Shown one piece after another: positions 1-11,938 of a stretch of 64,000 nucleotides of DNA. Made by a program: the position numbers and the translations under genes. The stretch is taken from contig JAMXSV010000006.1 in assembly GCA_027559495.1 (NCBI GenBank), positions 1,860,001 through 1,924,000 on the forward strand. The letters run 5' to 3'. Position 1 is the stretch's first letter. Each line of letters starts with the position of its first letter. The notes beneath the pieces are model-generated. The model had not been told where the DNA came from. It searched no databases and worked only from the letters and a program-made list of their open reading frames with translations. Source of the stretch: Aurifilum marmelostoma (taxonomy: Eukaryota; Ascomycota; Sordariomycetes; Diaporthales; Cryphonectriaceae).

Positions 1-814
1 AAAATGGACATCGCCATACAAAATGACATGTTCTTCACTACTAAAGGGCACGCCAGCACCGCCTCCTATCCATCGGATAGATCCAGCCATCTGGTTCTTC
101 ATCTCTGTACCCTAGCAGATAAGCCTCTCCATATTGGTCGATCGCTCCACCTTGCCAGGTGGGGTTGATTTGCCAACTGAACTCCAAAACGCCCTTCGCT
201 GTTTTTCTTTGCTGAGAAGACTCACAAACAAATGTTTCAAAACCAAAACTTGGCAGAAAGTAAGTTTCCCCTAAAAGAAAAGAACCATAGAAACCAAAAA
301 GCCAGAAAAAATACCGCAGATCCATGTGACCCTTCTGACGCAAGGGAGGGACTGGAGGAGAGGGAGAGACGGAGAGAGGATGAAAGACCGCACAACAATT
401 ATATCAAGTTAAAAAGGATAATATGATGAACTCGCTGGATGCTGTTCCACTTGATGTCATCCTCCTAGCTTTCCAGGAAGACTGACAGACATAATCAAGC
501 TCGACATGTTTTTGCTTTTCATTTTGCCGGCGCTGGGCTGGTCGTAACAAATCCAATAAACTGGCTGCCAACTCGATTTGCATCTTCATGAATGATTATA
601 GAAATATGTTGAGAGGTCGTAGTTCGTCGTGAGACAGTTGTAAGGGGACAAGACGTGTGCGATGTGATGTGATGTGATGTGTGCGTGTGTGTTTTTGTGT
701 GTTTTTGTGAGAGTTCAGGCGTGACTTTCGACGCGCATCCCACGGAGGCAGCTCGTCGGCTACTCAGCATCCGAATTATGACGTTTCATGTCCAGAATGC
801 CGTTCGACTGTCTC

Positions 815-3519
815 TCAAGCAATTCGCTTCCCATCCAGGTACCTCGGGCTATGTCCTTGTCCAGGGATCTGATACTGATAGTAATTAGCCGGCTGCGCAC
901 GCCGCCTGGCCTCAAAGGCAGCGCGCTCCTCCTCGTCGAGCGAGAAGGCCTTCTTGAGCCAGCCGAACGCGCTGCGCTTCTTCTTGACAGTGCGTGTGCT
1001 TCCCGCCTTGGAGCTCGTGCCTTCCTGCATTGTCGTCACGTTGCTCAGCATGCTCATGCCCATCTGCGAGGGAGCACCGCGGTGGCCGGGACGGTGGTTA
1101 TTGCCGCCGACGACGGTGCCTGCCGTGTGTGGCCGCTGCTGGAGTGGCGAGTGTGGGCTGGCCTGGACGGGGCGGAAGTGCTGACGCTCCGAGGATGGGG
1201 ACGATAGGAGGTTAGGGAACTGCGGGCGGGTGAAGTCGAGATTTGTGGTGTGGTGCTTGTTGACATCGTTGTTGGAGGAGGAGTTGTTGTAATGCTGGTG
1301 GAGATTGTGCTGTGAGTGGTGGTTGTTACTGGTGGTGTAGTGCCTCGAGCGGTCGGACTCGGTGCCGTGAGAGGAGGACGGCGCGCGCTGGGCTGCCCGT
1401 GGTGACTGCTGCGGTGTAGGATACCGTGGCCGCTGGACCTCGTACGCGTTCACTGGTGGAACGTGGATGGCTGTTGGCAGCTCGCCCTTGAGGGAGACAC
1501 GCTCCCTGAGGGACGTCTTGTGCCCAAGGACTACCTCCTTATCGGACGACCGCGACTGTCTATGCACAGGTTGTATCTGCAAGATCTTGGGCTGGGCGCG
1601 CATGCTAGTGGGTGCTGGCGCCCGTCTCGCCTCGACCTGTTGGGGGATAGTCAGGACGGTCTCGCGCACATCGTCATCTGGTGACTGAGGCATGTCCTCC
1701 TCGGCCTCGATATGAATGCTAAGCTCGTCCGGCGTGCCCCTGTTGGCCCCGCGCGGTTCGACTCTTAGCATCGGCGGCTCGGCCAATAATGTCTTCGGAG
1801 GTTGCTCTACTTTTGGCGAGGCTCTTGGAGATGGTATTGGTGCTGGAGGAATAGGCGTGTATGTCCTTGGCTGGAGGAGGAAAAGAACGTCATCGTCCTC
1901 GTTCGCGTCGTTGACGATGCTGTCGTCCTCCTCCTCTTCCTCCTCTTCCTCCTTGGATGACGCTGTCGACTCGCTTGTCTGGGACTCGGCTACCGATCCA
2001 GAGTCCTCGTCTTCCCCATCCGTCTGAGAGCCGTTGTCAACGACGACGTCGGGTACCTTTTTCGAGCTCTCGGGAGGGGTGTACGCGTGATTGGGAAGCA
2101 TCGTGACCCGCAGGGTATCCGAGTCTTTCGTAATGCGCCGTCTGGACTTCATAGGGATTTCTGGGCTCTCGAGGTTGGGGCTTTCTGGGCCGGCGAGGAA
2201 CGAGCCAAGGGAGTTGCCAAAGTCTAGAGTCCGGATGCGAGGTGTGGCGGATGAAGCCGATGTGGGCGGTGATGGCGGCGGCGTGGCTTGCGAGGTGCTT
2301 TCGTCGGAGCGAGGGGGTGAACGTCCATCCGGTTCAAGGTACGGCTCCAGACTGAACTAAATTATTTCCCCCAAATCCGTCAATACATTTAGACAAAGAC
2401 ACGAGCTCAACTCTGCAACACTGGCATTCTCCCGAGACCTCGGCTCTGGGCTGGATTGTACTTATCATGACTTACCCTTGTCCGACGGCTCACCTCGCCC
2501 GCCTTTTTGTCTATATCGACGACCACAGAGCTGAGCTGGACGAGAAGCCCGCTGAGCAGGGTGCTGTTGGACTCGAGGGTGGTAAACTCCTTGAGCCAGC
2601 CTTCTGTGTTGCCCTTCATCGCGTCGAAGACGTCCACCACGTCAGGCCGGTCCTGCCGCCATTTCCCCCTGTCGTTGTCCCTCAGGTACTGGGAGAACTG
2701 CTTCACGGCCCGTAGACCCTCGGACACGTCGCGGATGGTCTGGGTGTGGGCGGTCGAGGTGCGCGAGAGGATGTGTTCGATCTTGACGTTGCCCTCGACA
2801 ATCTGCAGCCGGAATTTCCTGTTCTCCAACATCTGCTCAAAGACCTCCATGTTCTCCATAGGCACCTTCAAAAAATCCAGACGGTCCTTCAGGTCCGTGG
2901 TCGCCTCCTTGACATCCTCCATGGCCGTCTCGAGAAACTCGTCCACCTCATCGATGTGGCCCTGCAGGATGCTGAGGACCTGAGCGTTGTTGTTTGCCAT
3001 GCCCTTGATGAGCAGCTCGATTCCGAACGAGATCTGGGCGATCAGCTTCCGCAGCTCGTGACATTTCTGCCCGGAACGAAAACGCCACAGCCTGTTGGGG
3101 GGTCCTTTGGATTTGTCCTCGTCGAGCAGCTTCTCCCGCCTCGCTTTTGCGTCCTGTTCTCTCAGCTTTGGCTTCTGGCTGAGGCCTGCCCTGGTGGCCT
3201 CCTCGAGAGACTCGACAAAGGCCTCCTGCATGGACGAGATGGGGTGCAACGGGATGTGCGAGTGGCTACCGACCCCCGATGTCGGGGTCGGGGTCTGTAG
3301 ATCCCGCTCGTCGTCGAGGAGAGGGCCGCCGTAGCTGTCGACATCGTCGTCGGACTCGTCGTCGTTGCCCGAGTCGTCGGAGTCGTCGAAGTGGCTGAGG
3401 GTGGTCCGCGCGCCTCTCCTGTCGGCCAGCTCTCGGGCGGTCCCAGGAGACAGGTGGATTGCGAGTCGCTCGTCGGGGTCCATGGGGCGCGGGACGGCGC
3501 CGGTCGTGGCCATGGCCAT
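815..3519 (-). CDS. Conserved fungal coiled-coil protein, unknown function (2 exons)
   Basis: Exon 1 is 3519-2476 and exon 2 is 2356-815. The 119-nt intron has a GTAAGT donor at 2475 and an AATTTAG acceptor ending at 2357, and both exons join in phase 0, giving about 861 aa. Residues 45-75 are very acidic (D/E/S). Residues about 140-345 are predicted helical, with repeated hydrophobic/charged heptads from 'RFRSGQKCHELRKLIAQ' onward. The exon-2 half is low complexity: a run of eight Glu, Pro-rich stretches, and His/Asn-rich segments. A compact basic/acidic block (KKKRSAFGWLKKAF then SLDEEERAAFEARRR) near the C-terminus looks like a conserved short motif. I do not recognise a named family. A scaffold role is only a guess from the coiled coil plus disordered tail. 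The ATG at 3519 is followed 3 codons later by another ATG (3513), so the exact start is uncertain by two codons. Confidence 0.8.
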
Positions 3520-6500
3520 AGTTGCACAGCAGGGAAGGATGACTCGCTTCTATGGCAGCCTAGACCAGCTTGTGTCTGTGACCATCGGCAAAAAAAGACA
3601 AAGAAAACGAGGCGCGGGGCCTTTTAGGCTTGGGGTCGAGAAGGGTGGGAGGTGATCGGCAGGCGGCGATCGTCGGGGTCGTATAAGGTGGCAGCCGGGC
3701 TTGGTTGGGGTTGATTGTTGTGTTTCGAGCGGGCAACAGCAGCAGCAGAAGCAGCCCAAAGGCAGATGGCAAGGGAATTGAGAGAAAAGAGAGAAACACA
3801 ACAACAAAAGACAAGAGCCCACGCAGCCAGCCGCCAGGTGCACGTTTCCGTCGAGGACGAAGAGGTGAAGGAGGTCGTCGAGGAGGAGGAAGAAGAAGGA
3901 GTGGGTGGTGGTGGTGGTGGTGGTGGTGGTAGTAGCGTTAGGAATAGCAGCAGCGATGGTCGGACAGGGTTTGCGAGAGTAAGACAAGACCAGAGACAGA
4001 TTGGAAGGTTTGTCGCACAAATCGAGGGTGGCCAGGCTCAGCTGTGCGCTGTATTGATCTGGGCTTGTCCTCCCTTGCGGCACCAACGGCGCGTGAGCAT
4101 GTGAACCGCGCTGGGTCAGGCTGAGCTGGGGGCCGAGTGAGAGAGACGGAGAGAGGTACACGAGGACCAGGTCAGAAGTTGGCGTCCAAAAAGACCACGG
4201 GAGACATTCTCTGTGTCTTGAGTCCGGCTGTGGCTGGAGAACAGAGAGGTGGTCGATGGGTTCTTGCTTTAGTTTGTAGTCCTCAACATGTACGACGAGG
4301 ATGCCGACCTCACAGCCTTAGCAAAACACCTTGAGTGGTTTTCGATACCCACAGCTCTCTTTTCTTTCCTTCTTCGTTTTTTTCACCTGATGAGGAGAAA
4401 GAGAAAAAAAAAAAAAAAAGACTTGACAGTTTTTTGGGTCAGATTGAGAGAGAGACAGGGACAACGACGACGGGGGTGTGAGTGAGGGTTTGATGACCAG
4501 AGGTGGGTTCAGAACCGATAGTGCGGCGGCGAGGAGACTAAGGGGAGGCTGAGGAGATTAAGGTTTGTATTGGACCGGGGCCGCTAAAAGGTGAGAAACG
4601 AGGAACCAAATTGAAGTGCCCGGTCTTTGCTTCCGTGGACGGCACCGAAGAGCGCGAAGCGAGAACAATGATGACGACCGTAATTGATGAGGACGGAGAC
4701 GGAGGAGGAGGTGAGCTCAGATGGATACAGGTCCGATATTTGGGAGGAGAAAATATAGCAGACGGTCGGTGGTGAAAGGAAAAAAAAAGGGGGGGGGGGG
4801 GGTTCCGAACAGAGAAAGACGAGAGGGGAATGGGAAGTCAGAAAGCAGCAAGGAAAAGGTAATCAATCCATTAATCAATCCACTCTACAGCGTCGTAGTA
4901 GTACACGAGCAGTAGTGGTGGTATGGGGGAGGTAGGAGAGATCACATGAATGGATGTACCATAGTAAGGATGGATTGGAATGGGTGGTGGTGGTGGTTGT
5001 GGTGGATGGGGGGTGGAAGGATGGTTGGTCTTGCCCTGCAGATGCAGATAATTCAATAGCCCGGATGCAAGCTGCACACGGACGCAACGCCCTTTCTGTG
5101 TCTTTTGCCTCTCTCTATTTCTTTCCAACATGCTATACCCCACTTTGCACCGATATTTTTTGCTGTAGATAGCCTGGTAAAGTCTGGGTAGACAGACAGA
5201 CAGACTGACTGACAGGCTGACTGAATCGAATTACCATGCAGTGTGCCACTGTAGTGACAAGTACAATAGAAGAACGAACGGGACTACCCCGAGCCAGATG
5301 GAGTCAAGGATGTAGTGGGCTGAAGTTGAAGGGCGTGCGTGGGTTTGGTGTCTGTGTGCTCTCTCTCTCTCTCCCTCTTTCGGTTGTACGATACTCTGTC
5401 TCTCTCTTTTTGCTCGTGCCCCTCTCGCACTCATCGCAGGATAGACCATCTGACAGCTCACCCTGTGCCTGGCCCAGGCCTGTTCCTTGTCTAGAGTGTT
5501 CTAGCGCTAGAACCAGAGAAACAACCTCTGGATGAATGCCGTGTCGATCTTTACGTCTATACATGGTACGTACTTAGTATCCAGAGAGACGAGAGATGCA
5601 TCGCGCCGTGCTGAACACTGCCCTGTGCTCTGTAATGCAGCATACTACTCCACTGCTCTGCACCCGGGCTGGACAGCCCAGGGGGCCGCGGCCGCAGCCT
5701 GGGTCTTGGCTACCATTCAAGGTAAAAAATCTTACCCAGCCGTTGAGATGGTTCTGACAGTAATTACATAGTCACCCTGGGGGAGCCCAGAAGAGGACAA
5801 GTCTCTTCAAGGCCCCCTCCCTTTTCCTCCCTTCAGTTATCCCCCCTTTCCCCCATTAGTCCCCAAGAAGGGCAGCTCCTCTCAAAGGGGCAGCAACCAC
5901 AGCAAGATTGCGTAACGCCGGGCCAGAAAGCAGCCTGGGATTTGATTTACTTTGTACGAAGACTCAATGGCCTAATTTTTTTTTGGGGGGGGGGGGTGGG
6001 AGAGGGAGGAACAGGGAACAAAAGACCAAAGAGAAAAGAAGCAAAAGAGATGTAGGAACTCCAGCCTGCCCACTCTTCATTCCAAAAGATCAACCCCCCC
6101 CCCCCCATTGTATACACCATAGTAAGCCTCCGAATCCATCGATCTCGCTAAAAGGTCTTCCCGTACCCGGTATACCCTGTACGTATACCTTTCCCCCCAC
6201 AGAATCTCCGCCCGGTTGGACATGGGACTGAGGCTGGAACCAGGGGAGCAAGGGGGGACCCGTTGGATCCCTAGGGTGGGGATCTCGCGGGCCTGTCGAT
6301 CCTCTCATCCAGGCCCAGGGGGGCGGGATAAGGCACGAACAAGAAAAAGGGAAAGGAAAGAAAAAAAAAGGCCAACCCATGGGTCTTTTTGGCAACAAGG
6401 TCTTTGACGTTACTTGCATGTTAGGGGTTTCACCCTTCTCGTGTTGAGCAGAGGTTTAGAGGTTTGATGAGATAAGGCTTCCCAGGCCAGCCCACTTCGC

Positions 6501-9500
6501 AAGGCTAGGACTAGGCTTGCCACTGTGACAAGTGTGTGACGCATTGTTGGGAGAGGAGGGGAAAATCAAGATAAAAAGAAAAAAAGAAAAAAAGGCGAGA
6601 GATTTTGATCCCCTAGAGAGGCCTCTCGGGTAGTCAACCCGGGTTCATCCTCGCAGCAGCTCGAGAACAGGACCCTTTTTCGATTCGACCTCGGCAGCTT
6701 GTCCTTATAAATAAAGATCGAAGGACCCAGACTGGCAATGGCGGGTCTCGAGCACATCTTGGGACCCTTGCCAGGCACCTGTACCATAGTACTTACTGTT
6801 TTTTTTTCCTCTGCTGCGTTTCTTGCGCATCATAATAAATACTTCCCCCCTTGCCCTGGCCTGGGCCCTTCCCAACGGGACCGAGACATGAGCTCCGGAG
6901 CTCCCATCGAGGCCCGGATGTCGGTGTGGAGGCTGCTGTCTGCCTGCTGTCTGGATTGCTTTGCTTTTCAAAAAGGGTCCCACCCCTTTACGATAATGAA
7001 CCGTCGATCTTGGGCATGTCTCAATGTTGGAAGGAGTTTTGTTTTCCCACCCCTTCTCAGCCAGCCTCGCTCGGACCGCTCACAGCTGCTCGGTTCATCG
7101 CATCATCCATCATCGCATTCCATTCATCCTGTCTACCTTACGCCCGGCCTTCCTCTAACCATGATGTTGATGACCTAGGGTGGGCCACGCACACCAGCGC
7201 TTGACGCAAAAGGTGCGACTCGGCCGAGGCTAGACGGCGCCATTCCGCCCGGCGACAACAATAGCGGTTGTCCATTTCTCTCTCTGTTTTCCCTCCCTGC
7301 CTCGACCGCTTTGAGGTCAGTTCACACCGCGCGGGAACGCGGCACTAGGCTATATGATTGATGGGGTGGCTCGAATACCATCTGTGTATGTAAGCATGTC
7401 AATAGATAAATCCGGCTCGTGCAGTGCCGAGCAGTAGTAGGCTGTCACTATTACGCCACATACATAGCCCTATCCCATAGAGGGCGCAGGCCAGGTAAAG
7501 TCAGAAACTCAATTGCGCATTGCATTGCAGCCAAAAATTCGTAATAGCCTCTGATCGTGTGCGGGTCCCCCCTTACGACAAAGAGGGCTCAGCATTCTTA
7601 CCCCTCCCTCATTTGTCGTCCTATGAGGACTTTTTTTTTTTTGATGGTTTTCTCTGTCCCTATACCTCGTCTCTCACCGAGCTGCCGCCAATGCAGTAGA
7701 GAGACATGGATAGAGGATGTCTTGGGCAATCCTCCGAGACACCACACGCGCATGGTTTTTCTTCGTATGTCTCGAGAAAAGAGGTAGATGATGAGAAAAT
7801 CAACGGATGATTGAATGCATCTCCATCGTATTGGCAGGACACACAAGGAGGACGACGAGGCGGGGGAGGGAAAATGGTGTGCAGCTAGATGGATTCTGGG
7901 CTATGTGCGCTGACCCTCGTGGCCTTTGCTGACGACCGCCATCAGACCGGGGTTCCCTTAGCGAGGCCTGGAGTGGCTGGCATCCTGTCTAGATCAGGTG
8001 GTGACGGATCAGAGAGAGACTTGACCCGCGTGCGCCCTGCCCTAAGCAGCCCACAAACAAGTCGGTCCCGTCATGACGAGCTGCAAGAGGACTGCGCGGC
8101 TCGGGTTGCGAAGAAGCGCTTACTGGCTGGCTCAAGGGACATACATACAACGGTACTGTGGGTGGTAAGGACGGGGTCGGCATCAATGCCCACCGACACA
8201 GCTCTCGTCTCGAAGGTCAAGAACAGCAGCAGCAGCAGCAGCATCTCGGATGGCTTGCATCGCAGATCCAGGTCACAAGGAAGGGCTGATAGGTAGGATA
8301 AGTGGGCTGACTGCTTTGGTGGGGCACCCATAATCAACAGCCAACATGTTGCGCCATCCTCAAGCTCATGTACGCGACATGTGCGACTATGTACGAGCTG
8401 CCCTCCCCTCCCTCCGATGGCAGCTCTCTCAAGAAGGGTGTGTGTTGAGGTCACAGTCAAAGGACGCACTTCCTCTACCCCTCCCTTCTCACTGGTGGCA
8501 TGCAAATGAGGCCGCGAGAATGAGGGAGTGAGGTGTGGGTGTGGGCGTGGGCGTGGGCGTGTAAGCCCATCTACTATGTTGTATGGCATAGAAGAGGGCG
8601 ATCGATGGTGGTGGTGGTGGTGGTGGTGCCAAGGTATGTGTCCCCGCCCTTGCTGCTGCTGACCTGCAGTTCAAGTTCTCCACGCCTGCTCTGTTTTGTT
8701 CTAGTTCAGGCTCATCGTCGCGTGGCAGAAGGGCGAAAGAAAAGAAAAACCCCGAGCGGAGAGGAGCTTGTGTGTGTGTGTGTGTTCCCACTGGCACCTT
8801 CTCCAAAAGAGCTGGTATGGGGCCTAGAGGGCTATGAACATGGCAGGCGCGTGGCACGCACGCCATAGTCAAGACGGCCTTGTCCGTTTATGTGGGCCCC
8901 CCTCTTGCTGGGTGGCCCCTTCCCACTGCCACCCTGCCACCCTTCCTCCGCTGGTGCTTAGCAGCTTAGCGCTGCGTGGATTGCGTGGTCCCGCTACTGC
9001 AGATGCTGCACACACGCACATGGGCGGATAAGGCGTGCCGCGTGTCTCAATCCCTGTCCCGTCCTTTTTTTTCCCCTTCTCTTTGTCTTCCGCTTGGGAC
9101 GCTTGGCTACTTCGCCTTCTTCTTTGAATGGCCATTTTTTTATACTTCCCGTGTCCCGTCCTGTTGGATCTGAGCCTGACCTGATCTGGCAACCATGTAT
9201 ATAACTTAAAAGACACGATAGTAGACATCTACTGCAGTAGTATACACCACGGAGGGGACAACCCACTTGGGTAGTAGACGCCAGATGGATGGGCTCATTC
9301 ATCGTCATCAGCCAAAGTAGGTGATGGAGGAGGCAAGCAAAGGAGGGGGGAAGGGAAGTGGAAAAAAGAAAGACAACTCATAGAGAAGACGGGAAAGAGA
9401 CGACACATTCGTATTCTCTGACAAGTGGTTATTATAATCTTTCCCAGCTTTGCGGCGCTTCTCCAGCGCTATGCATATTGCAAGCCCCTCAAACTCCATA

Positions 9501-10197
9501 TTTTTTCCCTCTCTCTATCCTTTTTTCTCGGGGGGTTTTTTTTCCTCCTCCTTCGCTTTCTCTTTTCCTTTGCCTTGACTCGCCCCCCCTCCCCTGCCTC
9601 GGCTTTACGTCCCATTTCTCTCTGACTCTGTCCATCACTTGTCACCCACGTAGAGCGGCTCTGCCCATACTCGCACACCCACTCACACCTTCTTTAGGCG
9701 TGACCAGGCATCGTCTCAGGGCCTTGGCATCTCCGTCTCTACGAGAACAGAGGCCTGGAATCATTTACCAAACTTTGCCGTCTATGCCTTCAAGGGGCTA
9801 AACGGCAACTTATCTCAATCGTCGTCCCATCTTCCCAAGCACACCCGTGCTCGGCCCCATTTCTCTTCCCAAAAGAATTCAAAAAAAAATCCCTTCTCTA
9901 CTTCGATCACTCTTTTTGTCTCTCTTTTCATTCGCTCATTTAGCCATCGTGCATCTGGAGCAGTTGGGTACACCACTGCACGTAACCCTTCTTCCTCTCC
10001 CCCCCCGGTCTCGTTCCGTTTCCCCTCTCTGCCTCTTTCTCTCTCCCACTCGTCGTCCGACGGGCGGACGAATTTCTCAGAGGGCCGACGACGACACAAT
10101 TTATCAACGACGCGTTTGAAGAGGTCGCGCGTGGGCAGAAAGTAGAACAAGTAACAAAGAAACAGAAGAAGAAGAGAAGAGAAAAAAACAAGTCGAG
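3520..10197. other. Gene-free 6.7-kb divergent intergenic region
   Basis: No reading frame here shows family similarity or coding-like composition; the longest open frames are low-complexity or lie opposite simple repeats. It separates the divergent starts of the coiled-coil gene (minus) and the FAR-17a-like gene (plus). It holds many homopolymers and microsatellites: a (GGT)n block near 3904-3931, an A run at 4404-4420, a G run at 4789-4802, T9G13 near 5977-6000, and (GGT)n near 8607-8628. Pyrimidine-rich stretches increase from about 9450 to 10190 just before the FAR-17a-like start codon, as is usual for fungal promoters and leaders. Confidence 0.6.
3904..3931. repeat. (GGT)n microsatellite
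   Basis: Uninterrupted GGT/TGG trinucleotide repeat of about nine units, in the 5' flank of the minus-strand coiled-coil gene and outside any supported reading frame. Confidence 0.85.
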
Positions 10198-11518
10198 ATG
10201 GTGCGGTTAGAAAATCCCCTCAGGTTCGGCAAGGACCTCTGGGATCCTTCGCATCGCTATGAGACATCTTGGCTCCTGCCGCCTTATGCCCTCTGCGCAA
10301 TACGGGCCACCCTCGTAAGTTGAATCAAGTTTATTCCTTGTCTCGCTCGCCCGTCTTCTCTGCCCAGATGGAGGGGGAAAAGCAATGTCTCGCCTTGAGC
10401 CCAGACCCAACGGCACGGAGGATCATGTCGATCATCAACACACGACGACAAGTGGCCCGTGGGCAGCGAGACACAAAGACCATCCCGCGCTCCGTTCCCG
10501 ACCGCTGGCACGCGGACGCTCTCAAGCTACTACTACTCGCTCTACCCTCGGCCGCGCATATGATCCGGACGAGGAAGGAAACCAAAAGCAGACGTGGCAC
10601 AACAAAAAAAGAAAAGAAAAATTTGAACGGAAAGAGGAGGTCGTCATAGGAATCGTCGCGACGCGCCTCGAAAGGAGAGCAGAAGATGGGCTGACCAAGA
10701 CATCGATCTAGGGCCTCTACGGCATCCTCGTCAACCTCATTCAGATCGGCTGGTACTGCACCCACGAGGCCAGCTGGGGCGGGTGCGCCGTGTCCGCCGA
10801 CGAGTTCTCCTACTTCACCGTCCTGACCTACTGGGGTCTCGCCTTCTACAACCTCACCGCAGCCGTCCACACCTTCACCTACGCGCGCACCGGCCGTCCC
10901 CTCCTCGACCGGTTCCCCCGCCCCCTGCAGGCCCTGCACGCCTTCTACTACACCACCATCACCGTCTACCCGTTCATCGTCACCGCCGTCTACTGGTCCA
11001 TCATCTACCCGGGCTACTGGTACCCCCGCGAGTTCGACGCCTTCAGCAACCTGAGCCAGCACGCCCTCAACTCCGTCTTCGCCTTCTTCGAGATCGTCGT
11101 GCCGCGCACCCCGGCCCCGCCCTGGATCCACGCCTGGTGGCTCGTCTTCGTCCTCGCCCTGTACCTCTCCCTCGCCTACGTCACCTACTACACCAAGCAC
11201 TTCTACACCTACAGCTTCCTCGACATCCAGACCCAGGGCAGCGCCCGCACCGCCGTCTACATCATCTGCATCGCCGTCGGCGCCGTCGTCCTCTTCGCCA
11301 TCGTCAAGGGCGTCATCCACCTCCGCCTGTGGCTTACCGAGCGCAAGGCTGGCATGGACGGTCGCTTTGCTGGTGTGCCCCTCGGCAGCCGCGGTGACGA
11401 CGGCACGGGCAGGGCTGTGCAGCATGTCGACGGTGATATGGATGTGGAGTTGGCTGGTGTACGGGTGGCCGGGAAGAGCGAGAGCCCTGTGAGCGGCGTC
11501 AGTCCTCATCATTTATGA
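10198..11518 (+). CDS. FAR-17a/AIG1-like integral membrane protein (2 exons)
   Basis: Exon 1 is 10198-10314 (39 codons, MVRLENPLRF...). Exon 2 is 10712-11518. The intron is 397 nt (GTAAGT donor, CTAG acceptor), phase 0, giving a protein of 307 aa. About six hydrophobic segments are visible. The conserved blocks match the FAR-17a/AIG1/ADTRP family: LTYWGLAFY around residues 77-85, and SQHALNSVFAFFEI, whose H156 aligns with the essential His of human AIG1. Thr78 is the candidate nucleophilic Thr. Human members are threonine hydrolases of fatty-acid esters of hydroxy fatty acids; the fungal substrate is not known. The family fit is strong and the biochemical role is inferred. The leader upstream is strongly pyrimidine-rich. 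The intron is long for this genome, and the C-terminal 50 residues after the last membrane segment are probably cytosolic and poorly conserved. Confidence 0.85.
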
Positions 11519-11938
11519 TGATATGAGAAAGAGTGTGGAGAGAAATTCCTTCGTGGCGTCAGGGGAGAGAGCAACGCGCGGAGAGAAAGAAAGAATGTGT
11601 GTATGTATGCATGGATATGGTGTGTATATCTTGGCCGATCTTGATCACTTTTGCGATTCATTAATTTCTGTGTGCATCTTTTCTTTCCTCTCAAAATCTT
11701 GGGTGGATTGGTTACATACCCCAGGTTTCATGTCACAAGGGCTAGATTTCATCACGTCGGCTGGCATCAGGCATGGCATAGCATGGTATGGCGAATTAGG
11801 TTCCCGGGTTGTAAAACAAATAATCTCGAAAACTGTGTGACCCGCTTGATTTCTTTTTTTGTTCCATTTCTTATTTCCATTAAGCTCATACATATCATGT
11901 CTTCGCCTGTGACATGCTGGCTATCTGATTGGTCTCTC

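Noticed and set aside
41..325. Minus-strand ORF beginning MDLRYFFWLFGFYGSF, 94 codons
   Set aside because: Hydrophobic start looks suggestive, but there is no family similarity, no intron support, and it lies at the window edge; not enough to call a gene.
6738..7178. 146-codon plus-strand ORF in the long spacer
   Set aside because: No family features, overlaps other frames of similar length, and the sequence contains T- and C-runs of non-coding type.
10331..11512. 393-codon minus-strand open frame
   Set aside because: It is antisense to the FAR-17a/AIG1-like gene and its intron; the Asp/Gly/Val-rich translation is the usual mirror of GC-rich coding sequence.
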